A stretch of DNA of 64,000 bases from a bacterium (GCA_003242735.1 QGVH01000023.1:1-64000), one strand, 5' to 3'. Positions 51,594 to 60,960 are shown, numbered from the stretch's first letter. The notes: generated from the letters alone by a model not told the origin. Numbers and translations: made by a program.

Positions 51594-52259
51594 TCAATGC
51601 TCCGAGGCGAAGAGGGGAACGGTCTCGATGCGGTCCGGCGGCGGCGTCTCGTACGACGCGTCCAGGACGAAGGCCTGGACGACCTTGTCCTTCTCGTTGA
51701 CGAGCTGCGTGGAGACGATCGTCACACCGCGGATGAACGGGGACGCCTCGAGATCCTTCATGAACTGCGTGAGCGCGAAGGTATTGCCCGCACGGCCCTG
51801 GATCCTGAACGAGACCTGCTGTTCGCCCCCCATGTGGGCGATGCTGGTCAGCCACGTGTATGCGGGCAGCGCACGCCCGATCTCATCCAGGATGTGCGCC
51901 CACACGTAGCGGCCGGCATCGATCTCCTGGATGAGCTGGAGCCGGTACGCGATGCTGTCGCGCCGGGCCTGGAGCCGCTCGGTGGCGGCGATCACGGCCG
52001 CGTAGTGCGCGGAGTCGCGGACCGCGCGCTCGATGGCGATGTCCAGCTCCTCCATACGGGCGCGGGTGGACACGAACATCCAGCCGACGCCTGCGATGAG
52101 CGCGACCCAGCCGAGGACTGCGAAGAGCCCCCAGCGGTCCATGGGCTGGCGCGGCTGCCCAGCGCCCAGCTTGCTTCCCCCGCCCAGCTTGAAGCCGACC
52201 TTGCGGCGACTCGCGCGGCGGGCCGCTCCCGGATTCAGGTTGACTTCGATCACGGTCAC
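51594..52259 (-). CDS. pilN: PilN-like inner-membrane alignment protein
   Basis: A 221-residue protein. The N-terminus VIEVNLNPG matches the PilN motif (I-N-L-L-P type) that binds PilM. A single membrane helix lies at about 43-63, followed by a coiled coil and an alpha/beta domain. The start is a GTG at 52259, 11 bases after pilM. The cytoplasmic tail here is longer than usual, with a Gly/Lys-rich stretch. Confidence 0.85.
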   Translation of the reverse strand: MTVIEVNLNPGAARRASRRKVGFKLGGGSKLGAGQPRQPMDRWGLFAVLGWVALIAGVGWMFVSTRARMEELDIAIERAVRDSAHYAAVIAATERLQARRDSIAYRLQLIQEIDAGRYVWAHILDEIGRALPAYTWLTSIAHMGGEQQVSFRIQGRAGNTFALTQFMKDLEASPFIRGVTIVSTQLVNEKDKVVQAFVLDASYETPPPDRIETVPLFASEH

Positions 52260-52270
52260 CTCGGCACGTT

Positions 52271-53323
52271 CTATCGGGTGCGACGGAGCGCGAGCCCGAC
52301 GGAGAGCATGAGCATTGGCGCGATGTCGTCGAGTTCGACGTCCTCGGCCACGTCGGACCGAACAGCGATCCGCTCCACCGGGTTGGCGATCTCGGTGCGG
52401 ACGCCGAGCCGGCTCCCGATCGCGTCCACGATGCCGGGAACGCGGGCACCTCCGCCCGAGAGGAACACGCGGCCGATCCCCTGGCCGCCCGTCTGCGCCG
52501 TGACGACCGCGGCAGCCCGCTCGATCCCGATGGCGAGCTCCTCGGCGCGTTCGGCGACGAAGCTCCGGAGATCCACGCCATGGCCGTTGCCGCCGACGTG
52601 GCCCTGGACCACCGCCTCGGCCTCATCCGCGGTGAGACCGCGCTCCCGCTGGAGCGCCTCACGCAGGCGCCGGGAGCCGAAGGGGATGTCGCGGACGAGG
52701 ACGGGGATGCCGTCGTCCAGCACGTTGATGTTGGTCGTCTCGTGCCCGATGTTGACGAGCGCGACCATGCCGCTGTCGAAGTTCGGGTAGTTCCGCCCGA
52801 AGGCGTTGTGGAGCGCGAACGATTCGACGTCGATGATGGATGCCGTGAGGCCGGCGTCCGCGAGCAGAGACATACGGTTCTCGATCAGCTCGCGCTTCGC
52901 CGCGACCAGCAGCACCGACATCTGGGGGGAGTCGCCTTCGGGGTCCAGGATCTGGAAGTCGAGCTGCACGCTCTCCATGTCGAACGGCACGTGCTGCTCG
53001 GCCTCCCAGCGGATGACCTCCCGCGCGTTGGCCTCACTCATCCGGTCCATCTGGATCTTCTTGATGATCACGTCGTGTCCGCCCACCGCCGCGACGACAT
53101 CACGGATCTTGATGCCCGCGCTCTCGACGACCGAGCGGATGGTGGACGTGACCAGAAGCGGGTCCATGATCTCGCCGTCCACGATCGCGTCCTGGACGAG
53201 CGGGCTCATGGCGACCTTGACGATCTCGGGCTCGGCCTTGGAATGGTCGATGGCCACCAGCTTGATGAAGCCGCTCCCGATGTCGAGGCCCGCGGTGAGC
53301 CGTTTCCTGCCGAAGAGTCCCAT
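52271..53323 (-). CDS. pilM: PilM, actin-like cytoplasmic pilus assembly protein
   Basis: A 350-residue actin-fold protein. The phosphate-1 motif is GLDIGSGFIKLVAID, with the family block RWEAEQHVPFDME and a C-terminal VFLSGGGARVPG. It binds the tail of PilN and links the cytoplasmic motor to the alignment complex. It opens the pilMNOPQ run, 82 bases downstream of the minor-pilin cassette. Confidence 0.93.
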   Translation of the reverse strand: MGLFGRKRLTAGLDIGSGFIKLVAIDHSKAEPEIVKVAMSPLVQDAIVDGEIMDPLLVTSTIRSVVESAGIKIRDVVAAVGGHDVIIKKIQMDRMSEANAREVIRWEAEQHVPFDMESVQLDFQILDPEGDSPQMSVLLVAAKRELIENRMSLLADAGLTASIIDVESFALHNAFGRNYPNFDSGMVALVNIGHETTNINVLDDGIPVLVRDIPFGSRRLREALQRERGLTADEAEAVVQGHVGGNGHGVDLRSFVAERAEELAIGIERAAAVVTAQTGGQGIGRVFLSGGGARVPGIVDAIGSRLGVRTEIANPVERIAVRSDVAEDVELDDIAPMLMLSVGLALRRTR

Positions 53324-53404
53324 GGTGTGTCTTGCCCAGTCGCGTGGTTTGAAAGGGCGCGGCGCCCGCCTCGCGTCCAGCGCCGCGCCCGCGTGATCCG
53401 GCGC

Positions 53405-54589
53405 TCAACCGCCGGCCGCCGTGATGTCCATCCAGCTCCGCTGCGCGATCGGCCTGAGACGCGAAGTCAGCGGGTTGTTCGCGATCGCGCGCTCGATCGC
53501 GCAGCTCGAGAACGTGACCTGTGCGTGGCCGAGGACGACCGTCTGGTCCGGGGCCAGTTCGCCGCCGCTCATCACCAGCGTGACGCCATTGAGGTGGCCA
53601 CCCGTCCCCTTCGTGTTCAAGCGGCCCTTGACGATGGTGATCCCGTAGAAGTGCATGCCGCCGGTCAGCTCGAGGTCGCCGTCGACGAGCAGGATTCCCT
53701 GCCCTGCCCCGCTCGCCGCGATCTTGAGGTCGCCCTCCGCGTAGATGATCGGGAAGTAGAAGTGGCACGGATGACCCGGCAGCGTGGGTGCTCCCCAGTT
53801 GAACCGGTGGCCGTAGTCGCACGCGCCGCTGGCGTCCAGCTGCGGCCCCAGACTGGTGATCGTCGTCGTCCCCGCCGGGAACCTGTGGTTCGCGTGGGCC
53901 TTCAACTCGTCGAAGTCGACGTCGCCGAAATGGAGGAAGCTCGCCGGATCGAGCGTGGCGTCTTCATCCATCGGCGGATCGCCGAGGATCTCGTGGGCTG
54001 CGCCCTTACGGTCCAGGGCCGTCGTGTCCCTCATGACGAGGCCCGCCACGCTCCCCATGTCGTCGCACCCGGACCAGACCGCGGGATGCCAATCGTTGCC
54101 ATCCACCCGGGCGCTCCCGCCGATGGTCATGCTGCCGAAGACCTGGAGCGCGCGGTCGGTGGGGATGTCCACGTTCATTCCACGCACGACGACGCCGAGG
54201 CGGTGCGTGGCGCCGGAGTAGCGCCCGCCCTTCCGCACCGTGCCCGTCGATTCGATGAAGTAGAGCTGCGTGTCGAGTCGCGTGAACGTCAGCGCGTACT
54301 CGCCCACGGGCCGGCCCCCTCTCGTGATGACCGTGGTGCCGGCATCCCACGTGGACCGCAGGGTCGGCATCTGCGCATCGAGGAAGCCGCGCGTGTAGGT
54401 GCCGAGCGCGTCCTGGAGGCCGCGCTCGGCGTAGTAGAACGCCTCACTGCTGAACTGCTTGCTCATGCCCATGCGCTGTTCCTGCGATGCGGCGAAGAAG
54501 CCTCCCGTCACCAGCACACCCACGAGGACGAGCGCGAGGATCGTGGCCACCAGGGCGAACCCTTGCTCCCGGCCATCGCTGCGGACCAT
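53405..54589 (-). CDS. PilX-like minor pilus protein, cassette A
   Basis: A 394-residue protein with a PilX/GspK-type N-terminus (EQGFALVATILALVLVG) and a membrane helix at about 10-32. The C-terminal half contains GQGILLVDGDLEL and repeated short glycine-rich turns that suggest a beta-solenoid. It ends with CAIERAIANNP and LRPIAQRSW, which match the ends of the cassette B protein (56547-57812). It probably sits at the pilus tip with other minor pilins. It follows a PilW-like gene by 71 bases. Confidence 0.78.
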   Translation of the reverse strand: MVRSDGREQGFALVATILALVLVGVLVTGGFFAASQEQRMGMSKQFSSEAFYYAERGLQDALGTYTRGFLDAQMPTLRSTWDAGTTVITRGGRPVGEYALTFTRLDTQLYFIESTGTVRKGGRYSGATHRLGVVVRGMNVDIPTDRALQVFGSMTIGGSARVDGNDWHPAVWSGCDDMGSVAGLVMRDTTALDRKGAAHEILGDPPMDEDATLDPASFLHFGDVDFDELKAHANHRFPAGTTTITSLGPQLDASGACDYGHRFNWGAPTLPGHPCHFYFPIIYAEGDLKIAASGAGQGILLVDGDLELTGGMHFYGITIVKGRLNTKGTGGHLNGVTLVMSGGELAPDQTVVLGHAQVTFSSCAIERAIANNPLTSRLRPIAQRSWMDITAAGG

Positions 54590-54660
54590 GTCGCCTCCGG
54601 ATTCCTTCTCCGATGCCCAGCGCGCCTCGCCTCGCTCACACCTTCGTCACTCGGTCGCCT

Positions 54661-55512
54661 CTAGTTGTTGCGCAGAGAGAGCTGCGTCACCAGCGAATCG
54701 GTGTAGTGCGTCTGGCCCGGCACGCCCGAGCCCGGCGTCCGCCCGCGCACGACGATCTCGATGCGCACCACGTCGGCCGGGTCCGTGGTCTCGTTGCCGC
54801 TGGCGTCGAAGTACCGGAACGCGAGGCCGTCCGGACTCTGGGCCAGCGGCCCGACCACGGGAGCGATCGAGCCGCCAGCATCGCGCCGGGCGAGCACCGG
54901 CTCGCCGTCAACGTCGAACAGACCGTAGGTGTAGACCTCGAAGGAGCGGACCGGCGCGCCGAGGTAGACCGGGCCCTCGGCCGGGTTGGCCGGGAAGGCA
55001 AAATCCGGGACTTCGAGGGTCGTGGTGTCCACCCCCTCGAGGGTGCCCCAGCTCGCCGAACACGTGCCCCCCTCGCTCACGCCCCGGATCTCCGCGATGC
55101 CCCAATCATCGTCGGCGCCCGTGGTCTTGGACCGTTCGATGAAGTAGAGCAGCGCCTGCGTCCCGGCCCTGAACGGCTCGGTGCCTCGCTGGAGCACCAC
55201 GATCCGCCCGTTGGCCGCGTCCAGCTCGCAGATGAATCCTGCTGCGCGATAGGCGCGGAACGTGAGCGACTCCGCCTGGATCATCGCGAGATCGCCGCCC
55301 GTTGCGCTGATCTCACGCAGCTCGCTCTCGAGCACGTCCAGCGCGGCGCGGATGTTCTGCTGCGTGGCCATGGCCGCGCTCTGGTGGCGGTAGCTCCGCT
55401 CCTGCACCGCCAGCACCTGGAAGGCGGCACCCAGAACGAGGGCGCCGAACGCGACGACCACGAGCAGCTCCAGAATGGTGAAGCCGGCGGTCGAGCGGTT
55501 GACGGTGCTCAT
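54661..55512 (-). CDS. PilW-like minor pilin, cassette A
   Basis: A 283-residue prepilin. The processing site is STAG followed by FTILELLVVVAFG; Glu5 is present. The globular region is long and beta-rich, as in PilW/GspJ proteins. It overlaps the stop of the PilV-like gene (ATGA). It should join the tip complex with the FimT-, PilV- and PilX-like products. Confidence 0.85.
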   Translation of the reverse strand: MSTVNRSTAGFTILELLVVVAFGALVLGAAFQVLAVQERSYRHQSAAMATQQNIRAALDVLESELREISATGGDLAMIQAESLTFRAYRAAGFICELDAANGRIVVLQRGTEPFRAGTQALLYFIERSKTTGADDDWGIAEIRGVSEGGTCSASWGTLEGVDTTTLEVPDFAFPANPAEGPVYLGAPVRSFEVYTYGLFDVDGEPVLARRDAGGSIAPVVGPLAQSPDGLAFRYFDASGNETTDPADVVRIEIVVRGRTPGSGVPGQTHYTDSLVTQLSLRNN

Positions 55513-55897
55513 GGGCTCACGATGCTGAAGGAGAACGTGTCCGGAGCCACCGCGCCGTGCCGCTGAGCGCCCGGGAACGGCCGCGTGGCCTTGCTGTAGA
55601 TCTCGACCTCGGCCAGGAGGCCGTTGCGGGTGACCGTCCACCAGAACTGGAAGCCGCCGACGGTGACGGCATCGACCTCGGTGACGGTCCTGAGCTCGTC
55701 GAACGGCGTCGCCTTGAGGTTCTCGATCACCTGCTGCAGCGCCGCCGCCCGCTCCGTCCGCAGATCGCCCGCGCGCACCTGCGTGGCCACGTAGCCGGTC
55801 GTCGCGGCCATCGAAAGGAGGCCGACGCTCAGGATGACGAGCGCGACCAGCAGTTGACGATGGAGAAGCCGTCCTCCCGCTCGATCCGCGACATCAT
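55509..55897 (-). pseudogene. PilV-like minor pilin with a one-base deletion, cassette A
   Basis: The 5' frame encodes MMSRIEREDGFSIV and then loses the pilin helix; the frame that follows encodes LLVALVILSVGLLSMAATTGYVATQ and runs to 55509. A single missing base between 55855 and 55856 explains this: the codon GAA for Glu5 is reduced to AA (GTCAACTG in place of GTCGAACTG). With the base restored the product is 129 residues, a normal PilV/GspI. There is no homopolymer at the site. It is either a genuine null mutation or a sequencing/assembly error. Confidence 0.85.
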
Positions 55898-56349
55898 GGC
55901 TTCGTCACCTGTCCGAGAACCCGGATCGCCGCGCGGGCGGTGTACGGCCCGCGGGTGAAGACCACGGTGTCCGGCAGGACCGTGCCGCCACACGCGCCGC
56001 CGACGCCGCGAGGCGTGAAGCAGACCTCCAGCAGCGCCGCGTTGCGCACGGACCGCAGGTCCGCCTCGAACTCGCCCGCGTAGTCCAGCACCTGAAGCGT
56101 GTCCGGGCCGTCCACGATCCAGGCGCGGCCGGCGGCGGTTTCCACGCCCAGCTTCACCGCCCTCCCGCGTTCGATCGCCAGGCTGCGGGCGCGGGCGCCC
56201 ATGACGATCAACGCGTCCCGCGCGTTCTCGACGTTGCGCCGGGCGATCGCCCGGCCGAACGCCGGTAGGGCCATGCCCGCCAGGATACCGCCGATGACGA
56301 GCACGACCAGGATCTCGATGCCGGAGTATCCGGCCAGCCGATGCGACAT
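55894..56349 (-). CDS. FimT/GspH-like minor pilin, cassette A
   Basis: A 151-residue prepilin. The leader ends LAG, followed by mature YSGIEILVVLVIGGILAG with Glu at position five, though Tyr replaces the usual Phe1. The C-terminal part has the GspH/FimT pattern of short beta strands with two cysteines (VCFTP and GACGG). Its stop overlaps the PilV-like start. It begins cassette A. Confidence 0.85.
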   Translation of the reverse strand: MSHRLAGYSGIEILVVLVIGGILAGMALPAFGRAIARRNVENARDALIVMGARARSLAIERGRAVKLGVETAAGRAWIVDGPDTLQVLDYAGEFEADLRSVRNAALLEVCFTPRGVGGACGGTVLPDTVVFTRGPYTARAAIRVLGQVTKP

Positions 56350-56546
56350 CGGGTTGCTCGTGGTTCGGGCCTTGGCGCCGCCGTGGGTCCGTGGCGCCGA
56401 ACGCCGCGGGCTGGCAGCGCGACGTGGTGGATACGAGATCCGTGCCCGCGCCTAGGTCCTTTGTTTCCAACGGCTTGTGCTGGAAACGCCGGTCTCCGCG
56501 CCGGAAATAAGGTGCCAGCATCCGGACATTTTTGCCGTCGCGCCGG
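56350..56546 (-). other. Intergenic region between the two minor-pilin cassettes
   Basis: About 200 bases with a 7-bp inverted repeat (GTTTCCA at 56463-56469 and TGGAAAC at 56481-56487). On the minus strand TGGCACCTTATTTCC (56503-56517) has the -24 half of a sigma-54 promoter, but its -12 half reads TTCC instead of TTGC. A cassette A promoter here is possible but not proven. Confidence 0.35.
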
Positions 56547-57812
56547 TCAGAACGTCGGAACCCAGGACCGCCCTGCGGGCCGCAGCGGCCGGTTGAGTCC
56601 GGGCGCCTCGGCGAAGGCGCGGGCGAGGGCGCATGCGTCGAAGCGGATGGCGCCGGCGATGGACGCTTCCCTGGCCCGGACGGCGCCGGTGACGCTGGCT
56701 CCCGGGGCGAGGGTGAGGCGCCCGGTGGCGAGGATGGCGCCGGCGAAGGCGGCGCCGGGTGCCAGCTCGAGGTCGCCGTCGACGACGAGGACGCCGCGGC
56801 CGGCGCCGGAGACGGTGAGGCGGCCCGGGGAGAAGATGAGCTGCGCATCGCCGCTGCACGGCGCGCCCGCCGGGCCCACGGCGCCGTCCAGGCTTCCAGC
56901 GCCCGCCGAGCCGACGTCGCATCCGTCGCCGCCAGGGCCGGCCGTGAGATCGAGGCCCTCGGCCACGAGCCGGTCGGCGAGGCGCGTCACGTCGGCCATA
57001 CCCAGCGGGCCGAGCCCGGAGAACGCCGCGGAGTCGGCGAGGTGGGCGGCGATCTCCAGCGGCGGCGCGCCGTGGAGGGCAGCGCTCGGCTCAACCCGGA
57101 GGAGCGGGGCGTCGGCGATGGCGATTCCGGCGCGCGGGCCGCTGGGGACGCCGAGGAGCGGGTCGGGCGGGCAGTCCGGGGTCGCGGCCGGTTCGGCGCT
57201 GCCGGCGCCGTCCACCACAGCGCCGGGCAGGAGCACCACGGGTCCGGCCGCGGAGACCGCGGCGGAGAAGTCCGGCCCGAACTCGGCCGGGTGCAGCGCC
57301 CGGGTGAGCAGCCCGACCGCGGCGTGGGCGCCGGCGCCTGCTGGCGGCCGGATCTCCGCTTCCGCCCGGATCAGGAACAGGCCGCCCGCGAGCCGCACCA
57401 CACGGGCGTGGGCGTGGACGTCGGGATCGAGCGCGTCGGGCGCGACGGCCACGTCCACGGCAGTGCCGGGCGCGAGACGCCGATGAGCGGGAGCGTCCCA
57501 GCCGGTCAGCGCGGCCCGCGCGGCGGACTCGGCGGCGGCGCGGGCGCGGGTTGCGTGGACGAGCGCCCTGGAGACGCGCGTCTCCAGTGTGCTGACGAAC
57601 AGCAGCCCCGTGCCCAGGGTCCCCAGGGCCAGGAGCACGAGCAGGGCGAGGAGCAGCGCGAAGCCGGCGCTGTTCCGGGTCGCGACGTTGCCCGTGAGTA
57701 TGGCAGGGGCATCGCCGTCCTCCCGCCCGGGCGTGGCATGCGCCGCCAAGACTCGCGGCGCGGGCTCGGGCAGCGGTGGCCCCGGCGGGACCGGTCCACG
57801 CACCGGCCTCAC
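56547..57812 (-). CDS. PilX/GspK-like minor pilus protein, cassette B
   Basis: A 421-residue protein. After an N-terminal stretch of about 50 residues comes SAGFALLLALLVLLALGTLG, a PilX-type membrane helix. The body is Ala/Gly/Pro-rich. The C-terminal half contains GRGVLVVDGDLEL and ends CALARAFAEAP and LRPAGRSW, closely resembling the cassette A homologue. The GTG at 57812 overlaps the previous stop (GTGA); a later TTG start is possible. Confidence 0.72.
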   Translation of the reverse strand: MRPVRGPVPPGPPLPEPAPRVLAAHATPGREDGDAPAILTGNVATRNSAGFALLLALLVLLALGTLGTGLLFVSTLETRVSRALVHATRARAAAESAARAALTGWDAPAHRRLAPGTAVDVAVAPDALDPDVHAHARVVRLAGGLFLIRAEAEIRPPAGAGAHAAVGLLTRALHPAEFGPDFSAAVSAAGPVVLLPGAVVDGAGSAEPAATPDCPPDPLLGVPSGPRAGIAIADAPLLRVEPSAALHGAPPLEIAAHLADSAAFSGLGPLGMADVTRLADRLVAEGLDLTAGPGGDGCDVGSAGAGSLDGAVGPAGAPCSGDAQLIFSPGRLTVSGAGRGVLVVDGDLELAPGAAFAGAILATGRLTLAPGASVTGAVRAREASIAGAIRFDACALARAFAEAPGLNRPLRPAGRSWVPTF

Positions 57813-58564
57813 GGCCGACCTCGGTGCGCGGCGCCGTTCAGCAGCGCCAGGAACAGTCGGGCGCTGTACCGGCGCTCGGAGCCCGGGACCTCGGCGGTCG
57901 CCCGGACGACGACGGCCGCAGCGCGCGCCGGGTCGGCCGTCGGGTCGCCGGCGGGGTCGAGGGCCTGGAAGCCGCTGGCGCCGTCGTCGAGCCATTCCAC
58001 GGTCAGCGGCTGTCTCCCACCCTCGCCTCGCCGGTACCGCAGGGCGCCGCCGGTCAGCGCGTACGTCCCGTTCTCGAACAACAGCGCCGCCGATCCAGCA
58101 GGCGGGAACGCTCCCGCGCCGAGCGTCCACAGCTCCACGTGCTCGCCTGGCTCAGCGGCGCAGGCCGCCGGTGCCGGCGAAGCGCTGACCAGTGGCAGCG
58201 GCCGCGCGGCGGAGTCCGCGCGGAGGAGCAGCACCGAGTCCTTGGCCGGCTCGGGCGTCCGGACGCCGCGGTAGCGGACGAGGATCCCAGCCCCGTTGGC
58301 GCCGCAGACGAGCGCGAGGCCGCGGAGCACGCGGACGGCCGCGGACTCGGACGCGATGAGGGCGATGTCCTCGTCGGGTTGGAGCAACCGGAGCTCGCCG
58401 GCGAGCACGAAGGCGGCGAGCCGGAGCGCTTCTGCGGCGGCGACGCCGTCGGCCTGCGTACGCGCCAGCCGTTCCTGGCCGCGCAGCAATCCGAACAGCG
58501 CGCCGGCCACCAACCCCGTCAGGGTGACGGTGAGGAGCAGCTCGACGAGCGAGAACCCCTTCAC
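57809..58564 (-). CDS. PilW/GspJ-like minor pilin, cassette B
   Basis: A 251-residue prepilin with a very short leader: VKG followed by FSLVELLLTVTLTG, Glu5 present. The globular part is long and includes two cysteines (VCGANG and ACAAEP). The GTG start at 58564 overlaps the upstream stop and its own stop overlaps the next start. It occupies the PilW slot of cassette B. Confidence 0.82.
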   Translation of the reverse strand: MKGFSLVELLLTVTLTGLVAGALFGLLRGQERLARTQADGVAAAEALRLAAFVLAGELRLLQPDEDIALIASESAAVRVLRGLALVCGANGAGILVRYRGVRTPEPAKDSVLLLRADSAARPLPLVSASPAPAACAAEPGEHVELWTLGAGAFPPAGSAALLFENGTYALTGGALRYRRGEGGRQPLTVEWLDDGASGFQALDPAGDPTADPARAAAVVVRATAEVPGSERRYSARLFLALLNGAAHRGRP

Positions 58565-58920
58565 GGCCGGCCTCCGATGCGAGGCGGCGGAGGAGCATGG
58601 AAGACGACGAGGGGCACGCTGCGCGTCACGCGGCCGTCGTCGTACGTGGCCGTGATCACGATCCTCGCGCCGCCGCGGACCGGGACGACGGTCCATTGGA
58701 GGTGGTACCTGCCCTCCGCGCGGCTCCCCGAAGCGGGCTCCGGAACGAGCAGTAGCGAGTCGGCGACGGAGGCGAGGGCGAGCGCCGCGCCGGCCTCGGC
58801 GTGTGCGGCAGCGAGCGTACGCGCGGCGAGGATCGCGGCGGCGGTGACGCCGAGGGCGCAGGCGCCGACGATCGAGATCGACACGACGACCTCCACGAGC
58901 GTGAAGCCGCGGCTCACCAT
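58561..58920 (-). CDS. PilV/GspI-like minor pilin, cassette B
   Basis: A 119-residue prepilin: leader MVSRG then FTLVEVVVSISIVGACALG with Glu5. It is intact, unlike its counterpart in cassette A. Start at 58920 overlaps the FimT-like stop by seven bases. The product is short, as expected for PilV/GspI proteins. Confidence 0.82.
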   Translation of the reverse strand: MVSRGFTLVEVVVSISIVGACALGVTAAAILAARTLAAAHAEAGAALALASVADSLLLVPEPASGSRAEGRYHLQWTVVPVRGGARIVITATYDDGRVTRSVPLVVFHAPPPPRIGGRP

Positions 58921-59375
58921 CGCCGTACCCTCCCGTAGGTCGCGACCGTGAGTCCTGCTTCGGCGCTGCCGCGGCGGACGCGGAACGTGCGGCTGGTCAT
59001 GCGCCCCACGCCGAGCGCGTCGAAGCGGAGCACCACGGTGTCCATCGGCTGGCCGTCCGAGGTCAGCGTAACGCCGTACTGCGCACGCAGGTCCACGGGC
59101 GCGGCGTACGGCGCGCCGGCTCCCCCACCGGCCGTATGAATGCTGTAGCGGGCGCCGTGCAGGTCTATGACGAGTTCGGCGCCGCCGCCGGCGACTGCGG
59201 CGGCGCGGGCGTGGGCGATGCCGGCGGCCAGCGCTTCGCGGGCGGCCCGGACGGCGTACCGGTCGAGCAGCCGCGCGAACGGCACGGCGGCGATGCCGAC
59301 CAGGATCCCGACCACCACCAGTGCGGTCGCCAGCTCGATGAGCGTGAAACCGGGAGAGCGGACTCTGCGCTGCAT
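58914..59375 (-). CDS. FimT/GspH-like minor pilin, cassette B
   Basis: A 153-residue prepilin: leader MQRRVRSPG then FTLIELATALVVVGILVG with Glu5. A beta-rich GspH-type domain follows. It is the first gene of cassette B, giving the order FimT, PilV, PilW, PilX, identical to cassette A. The gap to the response regulator gene contains a strong hairpin. Confidence 0.85.
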   Translation of the reverse strand: MQRRVRSPGFTLIELATALVVVGILVGIAAVPFARLLDRYAVRAAREALAAGIAHARAAAVAGGGAELVIDLHGARYSIHTAGGGAGAPYAAPVDLRAQYGVTLTSDGQPMDTVVLRFDALGVGRMTSRTFRVRRGSAEAGLTVATYGRVRRW

Positions 59376-59531
59376 GGCGTGACGCTAACCGCGCCGATGG
59401 GGCAAGGCGATAGCTCGTTGGGAGGCGGCGCGAAGCGTGTGAGGAGGAAGCCGATCGGCTCCGAATCGGTGGGACTGTGGTTCTGGCGGGGGGCTGCGCG
59501 TGGGCGTCCGCGTGTACGACGGCGCGATCGA

Positions 59532-59568
59532 GCCCCGCGCCTCCCCGTGGAATCACGAGGCGCGGGGC
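59532..59568 (-). terminator. Hairpin terminator after the response-regulator gene
   Basis: A perfect 12-bp inverted repeat (GCCCCGCGCCTC at 59532-59543 and GAGGCGCGGGGC at 59557-59568) with a 13-base loop. It lies 31 bases past the stop of the regulator gene. No T-run follows. Confidence 0.6.
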
Positions 59569-59598
59569 GTATGCGGGGGCCTCACGCGCGCGGCGAGA

Positions 59599-60960
59599 TC
59601 ACTCCAGCCCGTAATCCCGGATCTTGTAGAGCAGCGCGCGCGAGCTGAGCTCAAGGAGCTGGGCGGCGCGGGTCTTGTTCCCGCCCGTACGCTCGAGGGC
59701 CTTGCGGATGAGACGACGCTCGAGTGCCGCGTTGTGCTTCTTGACCGACAGCTCGTCTTCGGGGAGCTCGTCCGTGCCGTCCAGCGGCGGCACGGGGATG
59801 CGGATATGGGTCGGCAGGTTGTTCGCGGTGATCTTCGGGCCGTCGGCCAGGACCAATGCCCGCTCGATGGTGTTCTCGAGCTCCCGCACGTTGCCCGGCC
59901 ACGAGTAGTCCAGGAGCAGCTTCATCGCGTCCGGCTCGATCCCGCGGATGTCCAGCCGGAGCTTCTGGTTGTAGACCTCGATGAAGTGCTGGACGAGGAG
60001 CGGGATCTCCTCGCGCCGCTGCCGCAGCGGCACCAGGTGGATGGGAACGACCGCGACGCGGTAGTAGAGGTCGCGGCGGAAGCGGTTCTGCCGGATCGCT
60101 TCCTCGAGGTCCTTGTTCGTGGCGGCGACGATCCGCACGTCCACCGTGCGCGCGCGGTTCTCGCCCAGCCGGCGCACCTCGTTCTCCTGGAGCACGCGCA
60201 GCAGCTTGACCTGGAGGGTCATCGGCATGTCGCCGATCTCGTCCAGGAACAGCGTGCCGCCGTTCGCTGCCTCGAAGAGCCCGGGCCGGTCGCGGTCCGC
60301 GCCGGTGAACGCGCCGCGCACGTAGCCGAACAGCTCGGACTCGAGCAGGTTCTCCGGGATCGCGCCGCAGTTGACGGGCACGAACGGCTGGTTGGCGCGC
60401 TCGCTCTCGTTGTGGATGAGCCGGGCGATCAGCTCCTTGCCCGTGCCGCTCTCCCCCGTGATGAGGACTGGCGTGGGATGGCGGGCGACCTTGGACGCGA
60501 TCTCGAGCGCCTCCCGCATGGCGGGGGACTTGGCAATGATCTCGCCGTAGCGGCGCTCGATGCGCACCTCGTTGCGCAAGCGGCCGACCTCCCGGCGCAG
60601 CGCCTCCCGCTCCTCGGCCTTCTTGAGCGTCAGCACGAGCTGATCGGCGCTGAAGGGTTTGGGCAGGTAGTCGTAGGCGCCGGCCTTCATCGCCTCGATG
60701 GCGAGCTCGGTGCTGCCGTAGGCGGTCATGACGATGACCAGCCCGTTGCCCCCCTGCTCCCGGTACCGCTTCAGGAACTCCATTCCGGGCAGTCGGGGCA
60801 TGCGCACGTCGCACAGGATGATGTCGGGTTGCAGCTCCCGAGCGCGCGCCAATCCCTCCTCACCATCGCTCGCGGCGTGGACCTCGTAGCCCTCGCCGCT
60901 GAGGATGAGGGACACGGTTTGCCGCAGTCCTGGTTCGTCGTCGATGATGAGAACGGTCAT
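59599..60960 (-). CDS. Sigma-54-dependent response regulator, PilR/NtrC type
   Basis: A 453-residue regulator with an intact receiver: phosphoacceptor Asp51 (LCDVRMP) and Lys101 (YLPKPFS). The AAA+ domain has Walker A GESGTGKE (169-176) and GAFTGA (216-221). A Fis-type helix-turn-helix lies at the C-terminus (about 410-453). It probably activates the sigma-54 promoter of the pilin gene 2.5 kb away. The ATG at 60960 was chosen because the receiver begins there. Confidence 0.92.
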   Translation of the reverse strand: MTVLIIDDEPGLRQTVSLILSGEGYEVHAASDGEEGLARARELQPDIILCDVRMPRLPGMEFLKRYREQGGNGLVIVMTAYGSTELAIEAMKAGAYDYLPKPFSADQLVLTLKKAEEREALRREVGRLRNEVRIERRYGEIIAKSPAMREALEIASKVARHPTPVLITGESGTGKELIARLIHNESERANQPFVPVNCGAIPENLLESELFGYVRGAFTGADRDRPGLFEAANGGTLFLDEIGDMPMTLQVKLLRVLQENEVRRLGENRARTVDVRIVAATNKDLEEAIRQNRFRRDLYYRVAVVPIHLVPLRQRREEIPLLVQHFIEVYNQKLRLDIRGIEPDAMKLLLDYSWPGNVRELENTIERALVLADGPKITANNLPTHIRIPVPPLDGTDELPEDELSVKKHNAALERRLIRKALERTGGNKTRAAQLLELSSRALLYKIRDYGLE

